DNA from: JBNKDD01 sp050288085
Lineage (GTDB): Bacteria > Chloroflexota > Anaerolineae > Aggregatilineales > UBA3940
Length of the DNA: 17,279 nucleotides
Assembly: GCA_050288085.1 (NCBI GenBank)
Contig: JBNKDD010000109.1
Coordinates: 1-17,279, forward strand
Direction: 5' to 3'
Below, one piece after another: positions 7,061 to 14,297 of this stretch. The translations under genes were made by a program, and so were the position numbers. The notes beneath the pieces were generated by a model. The model was not told the origin of the DNA, did not search any database, and was given only the letters and a program-made list of their open reading frames with translations. Position 1 is the first letter of the stretch; the number at the start of each line of letters is the position of its first letter.

Positions 7061-8062
7061 GTGTCTGAATTAACCAAAGTTCTATCCATTGACGGGGGCG
7101 GACTGCGTGGTATTATCCCCGCCCGAATACTGGTCGAAATTGAAAACCTGACCGGTAAACCCATTTGCGAATTATTTGATCTGATGGCCGGGACTTCAAC
7201 CGGCGGGATCATCGCATTGGGACTCGCCAAACCTGATTCGACCGGGAAGCCTGAATATACCGCACAGGAGATCTACGAACTCTATACCACCAAAGGTAAA
7301 GATATCTTCCCACGCGGGTGTATGCGTAATATTCGGAGCCTGTTCTTTGATGAGAAGTATCCCGCCAGCGGCATCGAAAACGTCCTCCAGACTTATTTCC
7401 GGGACACGCCTCTCAGAGATGCTTTAGCTGAAGTGCTGATTGTCAGCTACGATATCGAGGACTCCGGCCCGCTAATCTTCCGAAGTCGTACCATCGCCAA
7501 CGCATCGCCCACGCCAACCAGCATCGACTCATTGGATTATGCCAATCAGGGAACGAATGCCGAACTGGAGGTGCTCATGTGGAAAATTGCACGGGCAACG
7601 ACAGCCGCCCCCACCTTTTTTGAACCCTTTCCGATGGGCAAACACACCTTGATCGACGGTGGCGTGATGGCAAACAACCCGGCTATGCTGGCTCATGTCG
7701 AGGCCAGTAGCCAACACCAGAAAAGCTCACTGCTGCATCTTTCGTTAGGGGCCGGGCGCTTGAAAGGAACCAATCTGACCTATCAGCAAACCCGCAATTG
7801 GGGCGCGGCAAAGTGGCTCCGTCCCTTATTTACAATCCTGCTGGTAGGGCCAGGCCAGGTCACCCACCTTGAGATGGAGCACCTGATATCCTGGTGTGAC
7901 GAGGGTAAATATTACCGTTTCGATCCCTGGATTCCCAAGGAGCTGGAAGCGATGGACGATATCCGGCACATCCCGGAGTTGGAGCAAATCGCCGAAGAGT
8001 ATGTCCAGCAAGAAAAAGCAACACTGGAAAAAATCTGTACACTATTGACTCACCTTGATTGA
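7061..8062 (+). CDS. Patatin-like phospholipase, copy 1
   Basis: A 333-residue patatin-fold serine lipase, probably cytosolic because it has no signal peptide or membrane segment. The oxyanion motif DGGGLRGI is at 11-18, the nucleophile S46 lies in GTSTGG, and the catalytic Asp is D199 in LIDGGVMANNPA. All dyad elements are intact. Family members cut acyl chains from phospholipids; the same subfamily pattern (KVLSIDGGGxRGIIPA) is seen in CapV-type CBASS effectors, but no CD-NTase gene lies in this window. The start is GTG, with GAGAAGG only two bases upstream. It is clearly paralogous to the second patatin, beginning MSELTKVLSIDGGG against MSQLIKVLSIDGGG. A 181-base gap separates it from the next gene. 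Confidence 0.92.
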   Translation: MSELTKVLSIDGGGLRGIIPARILVEIENLTGKPICELFDLMAGTSTGGIIALGLAKPDSTGKPEYTAQEIYELYTTKGKDIFPRGCMRNIRSLFFDEKYPASGIENVLQTYFRDTPLRDALAEVLIVSYDIEDSGPLIFRSRTIANASPTPTSIDSLDYANQGTNAELEVLMWKIARATTAAPTFFEPFPMGKHTLIDGGVMANNPAMLAHVEASSQHQKSSLLHLSLGAGRLKGTNLTYQQTRNWGAAKWLRPLFTILLVGPGQVTHLEMEHLISWCDEGKYYRFDPWIPKELEAMDDIRHIPELEQIAEEYVQQEKATLEKICTLLTHLD

Positions 8063-8243
8063 TAGTTAGCTTTGGTTAGTGACAAAGCAGTGAGAGCTGC
8101 GAGTATTTCTGGATCCCGGTCGACAGCATGGGATCAAACCATGATGAAAGCTGAACAGTGTGCTTGAATGAATGCGCAGCTACTTAGACGATTATGTAGT
8201 GGGGTGTATCACTTCAAAACGAGTATCTCAGGAGATATGAACG
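8063..8243. other. Gap between patatin copy 1 and the small-gene cassette
   Basis: No gene is seen. The gap holds two weak inverted repeats: gatccc (8112-8117) with gggatc (8130-8135), and agctgcg (8095-8101) with cgcagct (8175-8181). Neither has a T run, so they are not convincing terminators. A Shine-Dalgarno AGGAG near 8230 serves the next gene. The second repeat pair brackets most of the gap and could mark an old junction, but seven bases may be chance. Confidence 0.3.
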
Positions 8244-8873
8244 ATGGGCACGCTGACCAGTTTGTATGCTATAGAGGGTGACGTTTTTTCAAGACTGCGA
8301 AAACAAAGATTGCTAAGGCAGTTGGTTAAAGTTCTGAATGGCTACTTATCCGTCGAAACACTGAACTTGCCACCGGACTACACATTTCAGAAGTGTCATT
8401 TAGATAAGGCATGGATTGAGTTCAAGCCCCTTTTAAAGGGTATTCGCCGTAGTAGTCAGATGGAGAGGTTTCTGCGGTTGGGGCGTATGGTCAAAGACCG
8501 GCACAGTGATAGTGAGGTCTACTATTGGTCATCGTATGATACAGCGACGTTTCTGTCTGTGTTATGGTACAGCGTTTATCCTGTCAACAAAGCCCTTTGT
8601 ATGTGGTCCAATCACCCTGACTGGGTGGATTACAGAAAAACCATCTACGCAAACCTCATCCAACCGGAACTCCTGGATCAAGCGCTTGATATTTTCGGCG
8701 ATCTTCTCAAAAAACGACTGGCGGAAGAACAAGAGTGGCTTGATTATTGGGAATATCCATTTGACGAGAACATGGTTAATTATGTGTACTCCTACTTCTG
8801 CAACACAGTGCGCTTTTTGACGCCAGTGGTTTACCCCAGGTCCAATTATGTGATTATGGAAGTATCGACATGA
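8244..8873 (+). CDS. Unrecognised 209-residue protein, cassette gene 1
   Basis: I do not recognise this family with confidence. The protein is soluble and rich in aromatic residues, with many Trp and Tyr (YYWSSYDTATFLSVLWYS, EWLDYWEYPF). The opening MGTLTSLYAIEGDVFSRL and the later HLDKAWIEFKPLL recall the DUF1877 (YfbM-like) pattern MGxxxxxxxVxxxxLxxL...LDKxWxxxHxLL, but only loosely. A good AGGAG lies 9 bases before the ATG. Its stop overlaps the next gene by ATGA. Base composition is visibly more AT-rich than in the flanking patatin genes, which hints at separate acquisition. Confidence 0.7.
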   Translation: MGTLTSLYAIEGDVFSRLRKQRLLRQLVKVLNGYLSVETLNLPPDYTFQKCHLDKAWIEFKPLLKGIRRSSQMERFLRLGRMVKDRHSDSEVYYWSSYDTATFLSVLWYSVYPVNKALCMWSNHPDWVDYRKTIYANLIQPELLDQALDIFGDLLKKRLAEEQEWLDYWEYPFDENMVNYVYSYFCNTVRFLTPVVYPRSNYVIMEVST

Positions 8874-9367
8874 GCTTGCGCGACGAAATCCGGACATGGC
8901 TTTTTATCCGTTTTACCGAATTGACGGCTGAGGAACAGGCATCAATTCTTCAGACGATTCAACAGCAGGTTTTTCCCAACGCTGCCGGGGAGATCACGCG
9001 TTGGGGGGAGGACTGGGGAGAAAACACCTATGCGATCTCCCCGGCAACAGATGTTGCCGCCCAGGTGTTAGTGGAAGTTGTGCCTGCTCACGATTTTTGC
9101 TACCTGGTCATCCTGGCAAAACCTGATGAAGAGAATGTTATTGTATACCAGGGGAAGAAAGAAATTTTTTCATTCACCCAAAACGCCTGGAAAATCTCTG
9201 CACGCATAGTGCGGTATTTCATCATCTCACCGGATTATGAGTGGTATTTGTGTGAGGATTATGAGAGCAAACGGCTGGTAGGCGTAGGTAAAAAAGTTGT
9301 TCAGGCTATGCAGCACTTTGAAGATCTGCAAATAGAGTATTCGCAATCAGAAATAAGAGAGCGTTAA
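8870..9367 (+). CDS. Unrecognised 165-residue protein, cassette gene 2
   Basis: I do not recognise this family. It is a soluble alpha/beta-looking protein. The N-terminal helix region ends near NAAGEI, then ITRWGEDWGENTYAIS and alternating strands follow, with FIISPDYEWYLCEDYESK near residue 120 and a closing helix KKVVQAMQHF. The size and strand pattern resemble small immunity-like or SMI1-like proteins, but no diagnostic motif is visible. The ATG overlaps the stop of cassette gene 1 (ATGA), so translation is likely coupled. Another small gene starts within a few bases of its stop. Confidence 0.7.
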   Translation: MSLRDEIRTWLFIRFTELTAEEQASILQTIQQQVFPNAAGEITRWGEDWGENTYAISPATDVAAQVLVEVVPAHDFCYLVILAKPDEENVIVYQGKKEIFSFTQNAWKISARIVRYFIISPDYEWYLCEDYESKRLVGVGKKVVQAMQHFEDLQIEYSQSEIRER

Positions 9368-9373
9368 AAGTGG

Positions 9374-9715
9374 TTGGGGGGACGCCTGTTATCCCGTGTA
9401 ACATTTGAGGGGGATCCGAAGGGCTGGTGCCTTTATTCCAATCCAAAATACAAAGCGCATGAGTATATTTTACACGAGACATGCCGCAATCTGGTCTACT
9501 TCCAAGAGGTAGCGGATGGGCTATTTCGAAAGCGATGGGAGGTCTACGGTGGAACCGAACTGACAACCGATCTCCCTCACTATGGAAAAATACGCGCCAA
9601 CGAGGGTTCTGGCGTGGGTGATACATCATCGGTCGAGATTGAAGTCGAAACCGGAAAAATCTTGTATAAGGAATTCGACTATCCCAAAACAAGAGGTTTC
9701 AGGCAACACCCATAA
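9374..9715 (+). CDS. Unrecognised 113-residue protein, cassette gene 3
   Basis: I do not recognise this family. The frame encodes a small soluble protein with VTFEGDPKGWCLYSNP near the start, RKRWEVYGG in the middle and SSVEIEVETGKILYKEFDYP near the end, a beta-rich pattern. The frame opens at a TTG six bases after the previous stop with no clear Shine-Dalgarno sequence. A GTG four bases earlier reads a different frame and soon stops. Six G residues directly follow the TTG, so a one-base error or slippage there could hide the true start. The coding look of the rest and tight packing behind cassette gene 2 support a real gene. Confidence 0.55.
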   Translation: MGGRLLSRVTFEGDPKGWCLYSNPKYKAHEYILHETCRNLVYFQEVADGLFRKRWEVYGGTELTTDLPHYGKIRANEGSGVGDTSSVEIEVETGKILYKEFDYPKTRGFRQHP

Positions 9716-9880
9716 TCAATGGTGGTGCTTTCCACCACAGAAAAAACAGCCTGTCCAGTCTCGTTTGGGATATAGTATGTGGATAGAATGCCCGTTGAAA
9801 CAAGTGAAGACAGAAACATCGTTTTTTAAGTTAAACAATCTAAGGGACTCAATAATATTCGATGCACAGTAAGGATGATC
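9716..9880. other. Gap before patatin copy 2
   Basis: No convincing gene. A 31-codon frame (9778-9872) lacks a Shine-Dalgarno sequence. A hairpin tggtgg (9720-9725) with ccacca (9732-9737) follows the cassette, but an A tract rather than a T tract comes after it. TATAGT (9771-9776) could be a -10 box, without a recognisable -35. AAGG at 9871-9874 is the Shine-Dalgarno sequence of the next gene. Confidence 0.35.
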
Positions 9881-10864
9881 ATGTCTCAACTCATTAAAGT
9901 ATTATCCATTGATGGAGGTGGCGTCCGGGGAATCATCCCGGCGATGATCGTGGCGGAGATCGAAAAACGAACCGGACAGCCTGCCTGTGAACTGTTCGAT
10001 CTGGTGGTCGGCACATCAACCGGAGGTATCCTGGCCCTGGGTCTGACCCTGCCCGATCCAGACGATTCCAACCAACCACACTATACGGCTGAAGAAATTG
10101 CCGACCTGTACCGGAATCGGGGCAAAGATGTCTTCACCGGCGGCAGTATACTGCGCAGCCTGATCGATGAGCGTTATCCCTCCACAGGCATCGAAAGTGT
10201 GCTTGAGGATTACTTTGGCGATATCCGCTTGGGTGAAGCCCTGACCGATGTCATGATCACCGGCTATGAGATTCAAAGGCGGCGGCCTCACCTATTCAAA
10301 AGCAACAAGGCCAGGAGTGATGATCCAACCGAGCGCCAACAACACAACTTCCCAATGCGGAAAATCGCACGGGCAACGACGGCAGCACCCACCTTGTTTG
10401 AAGTCGCCCGGTTGGACTTCGAGGGCGAGGATGGCAATTATCTGGCCCTGATCGACGGCGGGGTGTTCGCCAATAACCCGGCCTTGGAAGGTTATGTTGA
10501 AGCCTTTAAGAATAACCGGGATGCCGACATTCTGGTCATATCGTTGGGAACGGGGCAGATCAACGTCCCCCTGTCTTATGATCAGGTAAAAGATTGGGGG
10601 CTGGTGCATTGGGCACGCGGCCTGCTGATCGACCTCATCCTTGACGGTGTGGGGCGTGATGTAGGCTACCTGATGAACAAACTCTTACCTGAAAAGCGCT
10701 TCTTCCGTTTTCAGTTTGACATGGACAAAGTCAGCCCTATTGACGATGCCAGCGACAAAAACATCGCCGCATTAGAGAAAATCGCCCGGCAGTTGATCAC
10801 GGAACATGCCGAAGACCTCGATTATCTGGCGCAAATCTTGCCGAAAAAAGAAACAGATTCATGA
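9881..10864 (+). CDS. Patatin-like phospholipase, copy 2
   Basis: A 327-residue patatin-fold lipase, paralog of the upstream copy. The oxyanion motif DGGGVRGI is at 11-18, the nucleophile S46 in GTSTGG, and the catalytic Asp is D192 in LIDGGVFANNPA, all intact. No signal peptide is seen. An ATG two codons earlier would abut the AAGG directly. The ATG at 9881 has a 6-base spacer and aligns with the start of copy 1, so I chose it. The region between the Ser and Asp motifs is shorter than in copy 1, and the C-terminal third diverges. The stop overlaps the next gene by ATGA. Acyl hydrolysis of membrane lipids is the family activity; the trigger is unknown. Confidence 0.92.
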   Translation: MSQLIKVLSIDGGGVRGIIPAMIVAEIEKRTGQPACELFDLVVGTSTGGILALGLTLPDPDDSNQPHYTAEEIADLYRNRGKDVFTGGSILRSLIDERYPSTGIESVLEDYFGDIRLGEALTDVMITGYEIQRRRPHLFKSNKARSDDPTERQQHNFPMRKIARATTAAPTLFEVARLDFEGEDGNYLALIDGGVFANNPALEGYVEAFKNNRDADILVISLGTGQINVPLSYDQVKDWGLVHWARGLLIDLILDGVGRDVGYLMNKLLPEKRFFRFQFDMDKVSPIDDASDKNIAALEKIARQLITEHAEDLDYLAQILPKKETDS

Positions 10865-11679
10865 GCGATCCCCACCCCATCTATGTGGTATCCGGCGGAA
10901 GTGGTGCAAGCGGAGAACAATTGGTTCAGACAGCCCTGGCTCAATTTGCAGATGTTGGCGCTGCCGTGACCGTTATGGCCCATGTCTCAAGCCATGAGCA
11001 GATAGAAGAGGTCATCGCTCAGGCCGCAGCCGCCGAGGGGATCATCGTCCATACTCTGGTTGATCCCAACCTGCGGGATCAACTGTTCGACCTCGCGAGG
11101 GAGCACAGCATCAGCACCATCGATCTGATGGGGCCACTGCTGCAACAGCTCACCCAACTATTCGATCAAGAACCGCTCGGACAGCCGGGGTTGTATCGCA
11201 AACTGCGCGGCGATTATTTCAAGCGGATCGACTCGATTGAATTCACGGTAGATCACGACGACGGCAGAAAACCCCACGAACTGCACCTGGCCGACATCAT
11301 ACTGACCGGCGTCTCACGGGTGGGTAAAACTCCGCTCAGTATCTATCTGGCAATGCAGGGTTGGAAGGTCGCCAATGTGCCCCTGGTCAAAGCGATTGGC
11401 CCACCTAAAGAACTGTTGGAACTTACCCCCCACCGAGTGATCGGGCTGACCATCGAACCCGGCAAGCTGATCGCTTATCGCCGCCACCGCCAGAAACGCT
11501 ATGGTGGATCGCGGCTGGTGGCCCGCCGGTCAGACTACGGCAATGCCAGGGAAATTGTTGACGAAGTTCAATATGCGTTGGAGTTGTTCCACCGCCACCG
11601 GTTCACCGTGATTGACATCACCGATAAACCCATTGAGGAGACGGCCAGAGAGATTATCTCGATTATTCAGAAAGCATAA
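10861..11679 (+). CDS. PEP synthase/PPDK regulatory kinase-pyrophosphorylase (DUF299)
   Basis: A 272-residue cytosolic regulator of the PSRP/PDRP family. These proteins inactivate PEP synthase or pyruvate-phosphate dikinase by ADP-dependent Thr phosphorylation and reactivate it by phosphate-dependent dephosphorylation. The family P-loop GVSRVGKT lies at 150-157 (GVSRTSKT in most members), and YFKRIDSIEFTVDHDDG (119-135) is the second hallmark. Length matches the family. No PEP synthase or dikinase gene lies in the window. Its ATG overlaps the stop of the patatin gene, so the two are probably co-translated. A hairpin follows directly after its stop. Confidence 0.92.
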   Translation: MSDPHPIYVVSGGSGASGEQLVQTALAQFADVGAAVTVMAHVSSHEQIEEVIAQAAAAEGIIVHTLVDPNLRDQLFDLAREHSISTIDLMGPLLQQLTQLFDQEPLGQPGLYRKLRGDYFKRIDSIEFTVDHDDGRKPHELHLADIILTGVSRVGKTPLSIYLAMQGWKVANVPLVKAIGPPKELLELTPHRVIGLTIEPGKLIAYRRHRQKRYGGSRLVARRSDYGNAREIVDEVQYALELFHRHRFTVIDITDKPIEETAREIISIIQKA

Positions 11680-11703
11680 GGGCGCACTTGTGCATGCGCC
11701 CTT
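11678..11703. terminator. Strong hairpin between convergent genes
   Basis: A perfect 9-bp stem, aagggcgca (11678-11686) with tgcgccctt (11695-11703), and an 8-base loop. It begins at the stop codon of the DUF299 gene and lies 18 bases past the stop of the lipoprotein gene on the other strand. There is no long T run, but its position suits a bidirectional terminator. Confidence 0.6.
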
Positions 11704-11721
11704 CTACTAAAGGTTATCACT

Positions 11722-12513
11722 CTACTGATTTCCCCGGCTGATCACTTCACCCGATCCACTGGTATTGGCTTCAACCTGTGGATTGCCATAATAGTTCAAA
11801 TTCCCGGAGCCGGTCAGGTTTGCATCCAGGCTGCCGTTCACCCGGATATCAGCATCACCTGAGCCGGTGATTTCGATCTCAACTTCGTTACTTTCCAGGT
11901 CTTCGGCCTGATACTGTCCTGAACTGGTCAGGCTCACATCCTGGGTATCAACTTCACCGGATATATTAATGCCACCGCTGCCGGTTATCTGGACTCGCAA
12001 ACCCTCGGCATCAAGTTCACCAATGGATAGGTCACCAGATCCCGTCAATACGAAATCCAGATCGTCACCATTCAATTCATCGATATCAATATTTCCCGAA
12101 CCACTGATTTCGATCTCGAAGCCATCCACCTCAAGCGCTTCTACCGAAACATCACCGGAACTATTGACATCAATTCGCTCAAGCTCATCGACACTCACAT
12201 AAAAAACAATCGGCTCCGTGACGCGGATATCCGGGCGCGGCCCTGCCACAAAAGCCAGATCGAGCGTATTGCCCCGCACAGTCGTATCGATGTACTTCAT
12301 CAGGTTTTCTTCGGCGACAACCTTCACGGACTCTTCGCCATCCTGGACGATGATCACATCTGCCGCAATTGACAGGGTGATCGAGTCAAAGCCGCTGACA
12401 TTTCGCTCTTCGGTAACCACTTTGCCGTTCCCCCGGATGGATACCGGATAACAGGCACTCAATAACAGTAATAAGGCTCCCAGACCTACCAACAACAAAC
12501 TATGCTTCTTCAC
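11722..12513 (-). CDS. DUF2807 head-GIN domain lipoprotein
   Basis: A 263-residue predicted surface lipoprotein. MKKHS, a hydrophobic stretch and the lipobox LLSAC with C21 form a lipoprotein signal peptide. The mature part has the head-GIN (DUF2807) pattern: RNVSGFDSITL, then repeated strands with SGSG or TGSG turns (SGSGNIDI, TGSGDLSI, TGSGGINI, TGSGDADI, TGSGNLNY, SGSGEVIS) about 20 residues apart. This suggests a beta-helix-like stack. The function in bacteria is unsettled. A GTG three codons earlier would touch the Shine-Dalgarno GAGGAG (12522-12527). The GTG at 12511-12513 has an 8-base spacer, so I chose it. The gene stands alone. Confidence 0.85.
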   Translation of the reverse strand: MKKHSLLLVGLGALLLLLSACYPVSIRGNGKVVTEERNVSGFDSITLSIAADVIIVQDGEESVKVVAEENLMKYIDTTVRGNTLDLAFVAGPRPDIRVTEPIVFYVSVDELERIDVNSSGDVSVEALEVDGFEIEISGSGNIDIDELNGDDLDFVLTGSGDLSIGELDAEGLRVQITGSGGINISGEVDTQDVSLTSSGQYQAEDLESNEVEIEITGSGDADIRVNGSLDANLTGSGNLNYYGNPQVEANTSGSGEVISRGNQ

Positions 12514-12634
12514 GATTGCCACTCCTCACACGATTTAGATAATCAGTTATCACAATATCCTACGCAGATTCGATCCCGATCGTTGCGGACTGCGAACCAA
12601 ACCAGGAAAATAGTCCTAAAAATCGTGATTTCTA

Positions 12635-12664
12635 GTGGCATGTGAAGTCAGGTTGCGATATACT
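12635..12664 (+). promoter_or_regulatory. Promoter of tRNA-Pro
   Basis: GTGGCA (12635-12640), an 18-base spacer and TATACT (12659-12664). The -10 box matches consensus at 5 of 6 positions. Transcription would start about 24 bases before the tRNA. Confidence 0.45.
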
Positions 12665-12694
12665 ACGACCCTACCTGAACAAAAACATTTTTAT

Positions 12695-12770
<76 letters not shown>

Positions 12771-12819
12771 GCAAATGGGTCTACCTCTTTGAAGGATAGG
12801 CCCATTTGCTTTATTTGTT
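12771..12819 (+). terminator. Terminator of tRNA-Pro
   Basis: gcaaatggg (12771-12779) pairs with cccatttgc (12801-12809), and the stem continues inward with a mismatch and wobble pairs. The T-rich ttatttgtt follows on the + strand. It starts three bases after the tRNA. The stop codon of the convergent mazG-type gene lies immediately beyond it (12811-12813). Confidence 0.7.
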
Positions 12820-14280
12820 CTGGCTGTTACGTTTGGCCTCGTTCCACAGTTCGTCCATCTCTTCGAGGGTCATCTTCTGGAGTTCGCGCCCTTGCTCTCG
12901 TGCCCGGCGCTCGATATGGCTGAACCGTTCGTAGAAACGGCGATTAGCGGCCCGCAGCGCATCCTCAGGATTGATTCCCATCCAACGCGCCCACACAGCT
13001 ACAACCAGCAGTAAATCGCCAATTTCGTGGAATTTCTCTTCCGGGCTGACCGCCTCCAACACCTCATCGAATTCTTCCCGCACCTTGTCGATCACGCCTT
13101 TTTCATCCGGCCAATCAAAGCCCACATGCACCGCCCGAGAGTCATATTCATGGGACTGGGCTAAGGCAGGCATCGAGCGCGGAATCCCATCTAACAGACT
13201 TTTCTCGGCCTGGCCTTTATCTTTCCGTTCCTGTGCTTTGATCTCTTCCCAGTTGGCAAAGACCTGATTCACATCACCATTGACATCAAGCCCACCCCAG
13301 ACATGTGGATGGCGGCGTTTGAGCTTGGCATCGATCTGGCGGATTACCTCCGCCATCTGGAACTCACCCTCATCAACAGCGATCTGAACCTGCATCGCGA
13401 CCAACAGCAGCAGATCACCTAACTCTTCCCGCATCTGGTCAACTTCCCCAGAGTCGATGGCGTCAACCACCTCATAGGCTTCTTCGATCACATTGGTACG
13501 CAGCGATTCATGGGTCTGCTTGACATCCCAGGGGCAGCCTTTTTCGGGATCACGCAGGTGAGCAAGCGTATTCTGAAAGCCCTCAAAACTGGTCACCGCG
13601 CCCGGTGCAGAATCGAAAGGCGGAATATACAACGTGGTCAGATGAGCCAGGTCCCCGCGGTCGATCTCATAAAGCGGCACGACTTCAACCCGCTGCTGAT
13701 CCGTCCCGGCAGCATGTATCAGCTTGACCGGGTGCTCATCGGGATACTGGTTCATCAGGGTGAGCTTCACATCCGAGGCAAGGTGCTGCCCGTATAATTG
13801 CGCGATCAATGCCGGGGCATCCGGGTTAACCGGCGGGTGATAGATCGCCGACAGATCGGTTGCATCAAGTATCTGTAAGCCGGTCACACCGTCAAGTTCT
13901 AGGGCGGCCAACGTAGGCTCGATAAAGCTAATCCCATGTATGATCTCGAACGCGATTTCTTTTACTCCACATACCGCAATTAACCGGGTAACCGTTCCCT
14001 CAGCGATCATCGGGTCGCCGGGCACCGCGTAAACCACGTCACCGACCTGAGCTTTTTCCACCAGCCGCTCAACAATCGTGTCGTAGACCTGGCTGAATTC
14101 GTCAATCGACTCGTACAGATCATCGAAGCTGTGATAGGTGGGACCTTCCGGCAGATGTTCAACCGTCGGGTGGATGCGCGTCCGTAAGTAGGTTTCTGAA
14201 GCACCGCTGAGTACATCCCAGGCACGGCGGGTCAACTGGCCCGGATCGCCAGGGCCAAGTCCAACGATACGAATGGTCAT
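12811..14280 (-). CDS. mazG: YabN-type tetrapyrrole-methylase/MazG fusion
   Basis: A 489-residue two-part cytosolic protein. Residues 1-225 are a SAM-dependent tetrapyrrole-methylase-like domain, beginning MTIRIVGLGPGDPGQLT with later YAVPGDPMIAEGT (84-96). Residues 230-485 are a full MazG nucleoside-triphosphate pyrophosphohydrolase with two domains. The first has GCPWD (248-252), EEAYE (266-270) and EELGD (285-289). The second has EEFDE (402-406) and HEIGD (418-422). MazG proteins hydrolyse NTPs to NMP and pyrophosphate; the role of the N-terminal domain in YabN is not known to me. A GTG 54 bases upstream would overlap the MFS gene; the ATG with AGGGA in front fits better. It is third in an operon with Lrp and MFS genes. 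Confidence 0.92.
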   Translation of the reverse strand: MTIRIVGLGPGDPGQLTRRAWDVLSGASETYLRTRIHPTVEHLPEGPTYHSFDDLYESIDEFSQVYDTIVERLVEKAQVGDVVYAVPGDPMIAEGTVTRLIAVCGVKEIAFEIIHGISFIEPTLAALELDGVTGLQILDATDLSAIYHPPVNPDAPALIAQLYGQHLASDVKLTLMNQYPDEHPVKLIHAAGTDQQRVEVVPLYEIDRGDLAHLTTLYIPPFDSAPGAVTSFEGFQNTLAHLRDPEKGCPWDVKQTHESLRTNVIEEAYEVVDAIDSGEVDQMREELGDLLLLVAMQVQIAVDEGEFQMAEVIRQIDAKLKRRHPHVWGGLDVNGDVNQVFANWEEIKAQERKDKGQAEKSLLDGIPRSMPALAQSHEYDSRAVHVGFDWPDEKGVIDKVREEFDEVLEAVSPEEKFHEIGDLLLVVAVWARWMGINPEDALRAANRRFYERFSHIERRAREQGRELQKMTLEEMDELWNEAKRNSQNK

Positions 14281-14297
14281 AATGAATGTGTTCCCTG

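Noticed and set aside
8095..8181. Inverted repeat agctgcg/cgcagct as transposon ends
   Set aside because: Seven bases over this distance may occur by chance, and there is no transposase or target duplication.
9582..9872. A 96-codon + strand frame after cassette gene 3
   Set aside because: Half of it lies inside cassette gene 3 in another frame, it has no Shine-Dalgarno sequence and its composition does not look coding.
7061..10864. A CBASS defence system suggested by CapV-like patatins
   Set aside because: No CD-NTase, ubiquitin-like or other CBASS gene lies in the window; patatins alone are not evidence.
11780..12180. Repeated SGSG/TGSG segments as a DNA repeat array
   Set aside because: The repetition is at protein level within the DUF2807 gene and matches the family's stacked strands; the DNA copies differ.
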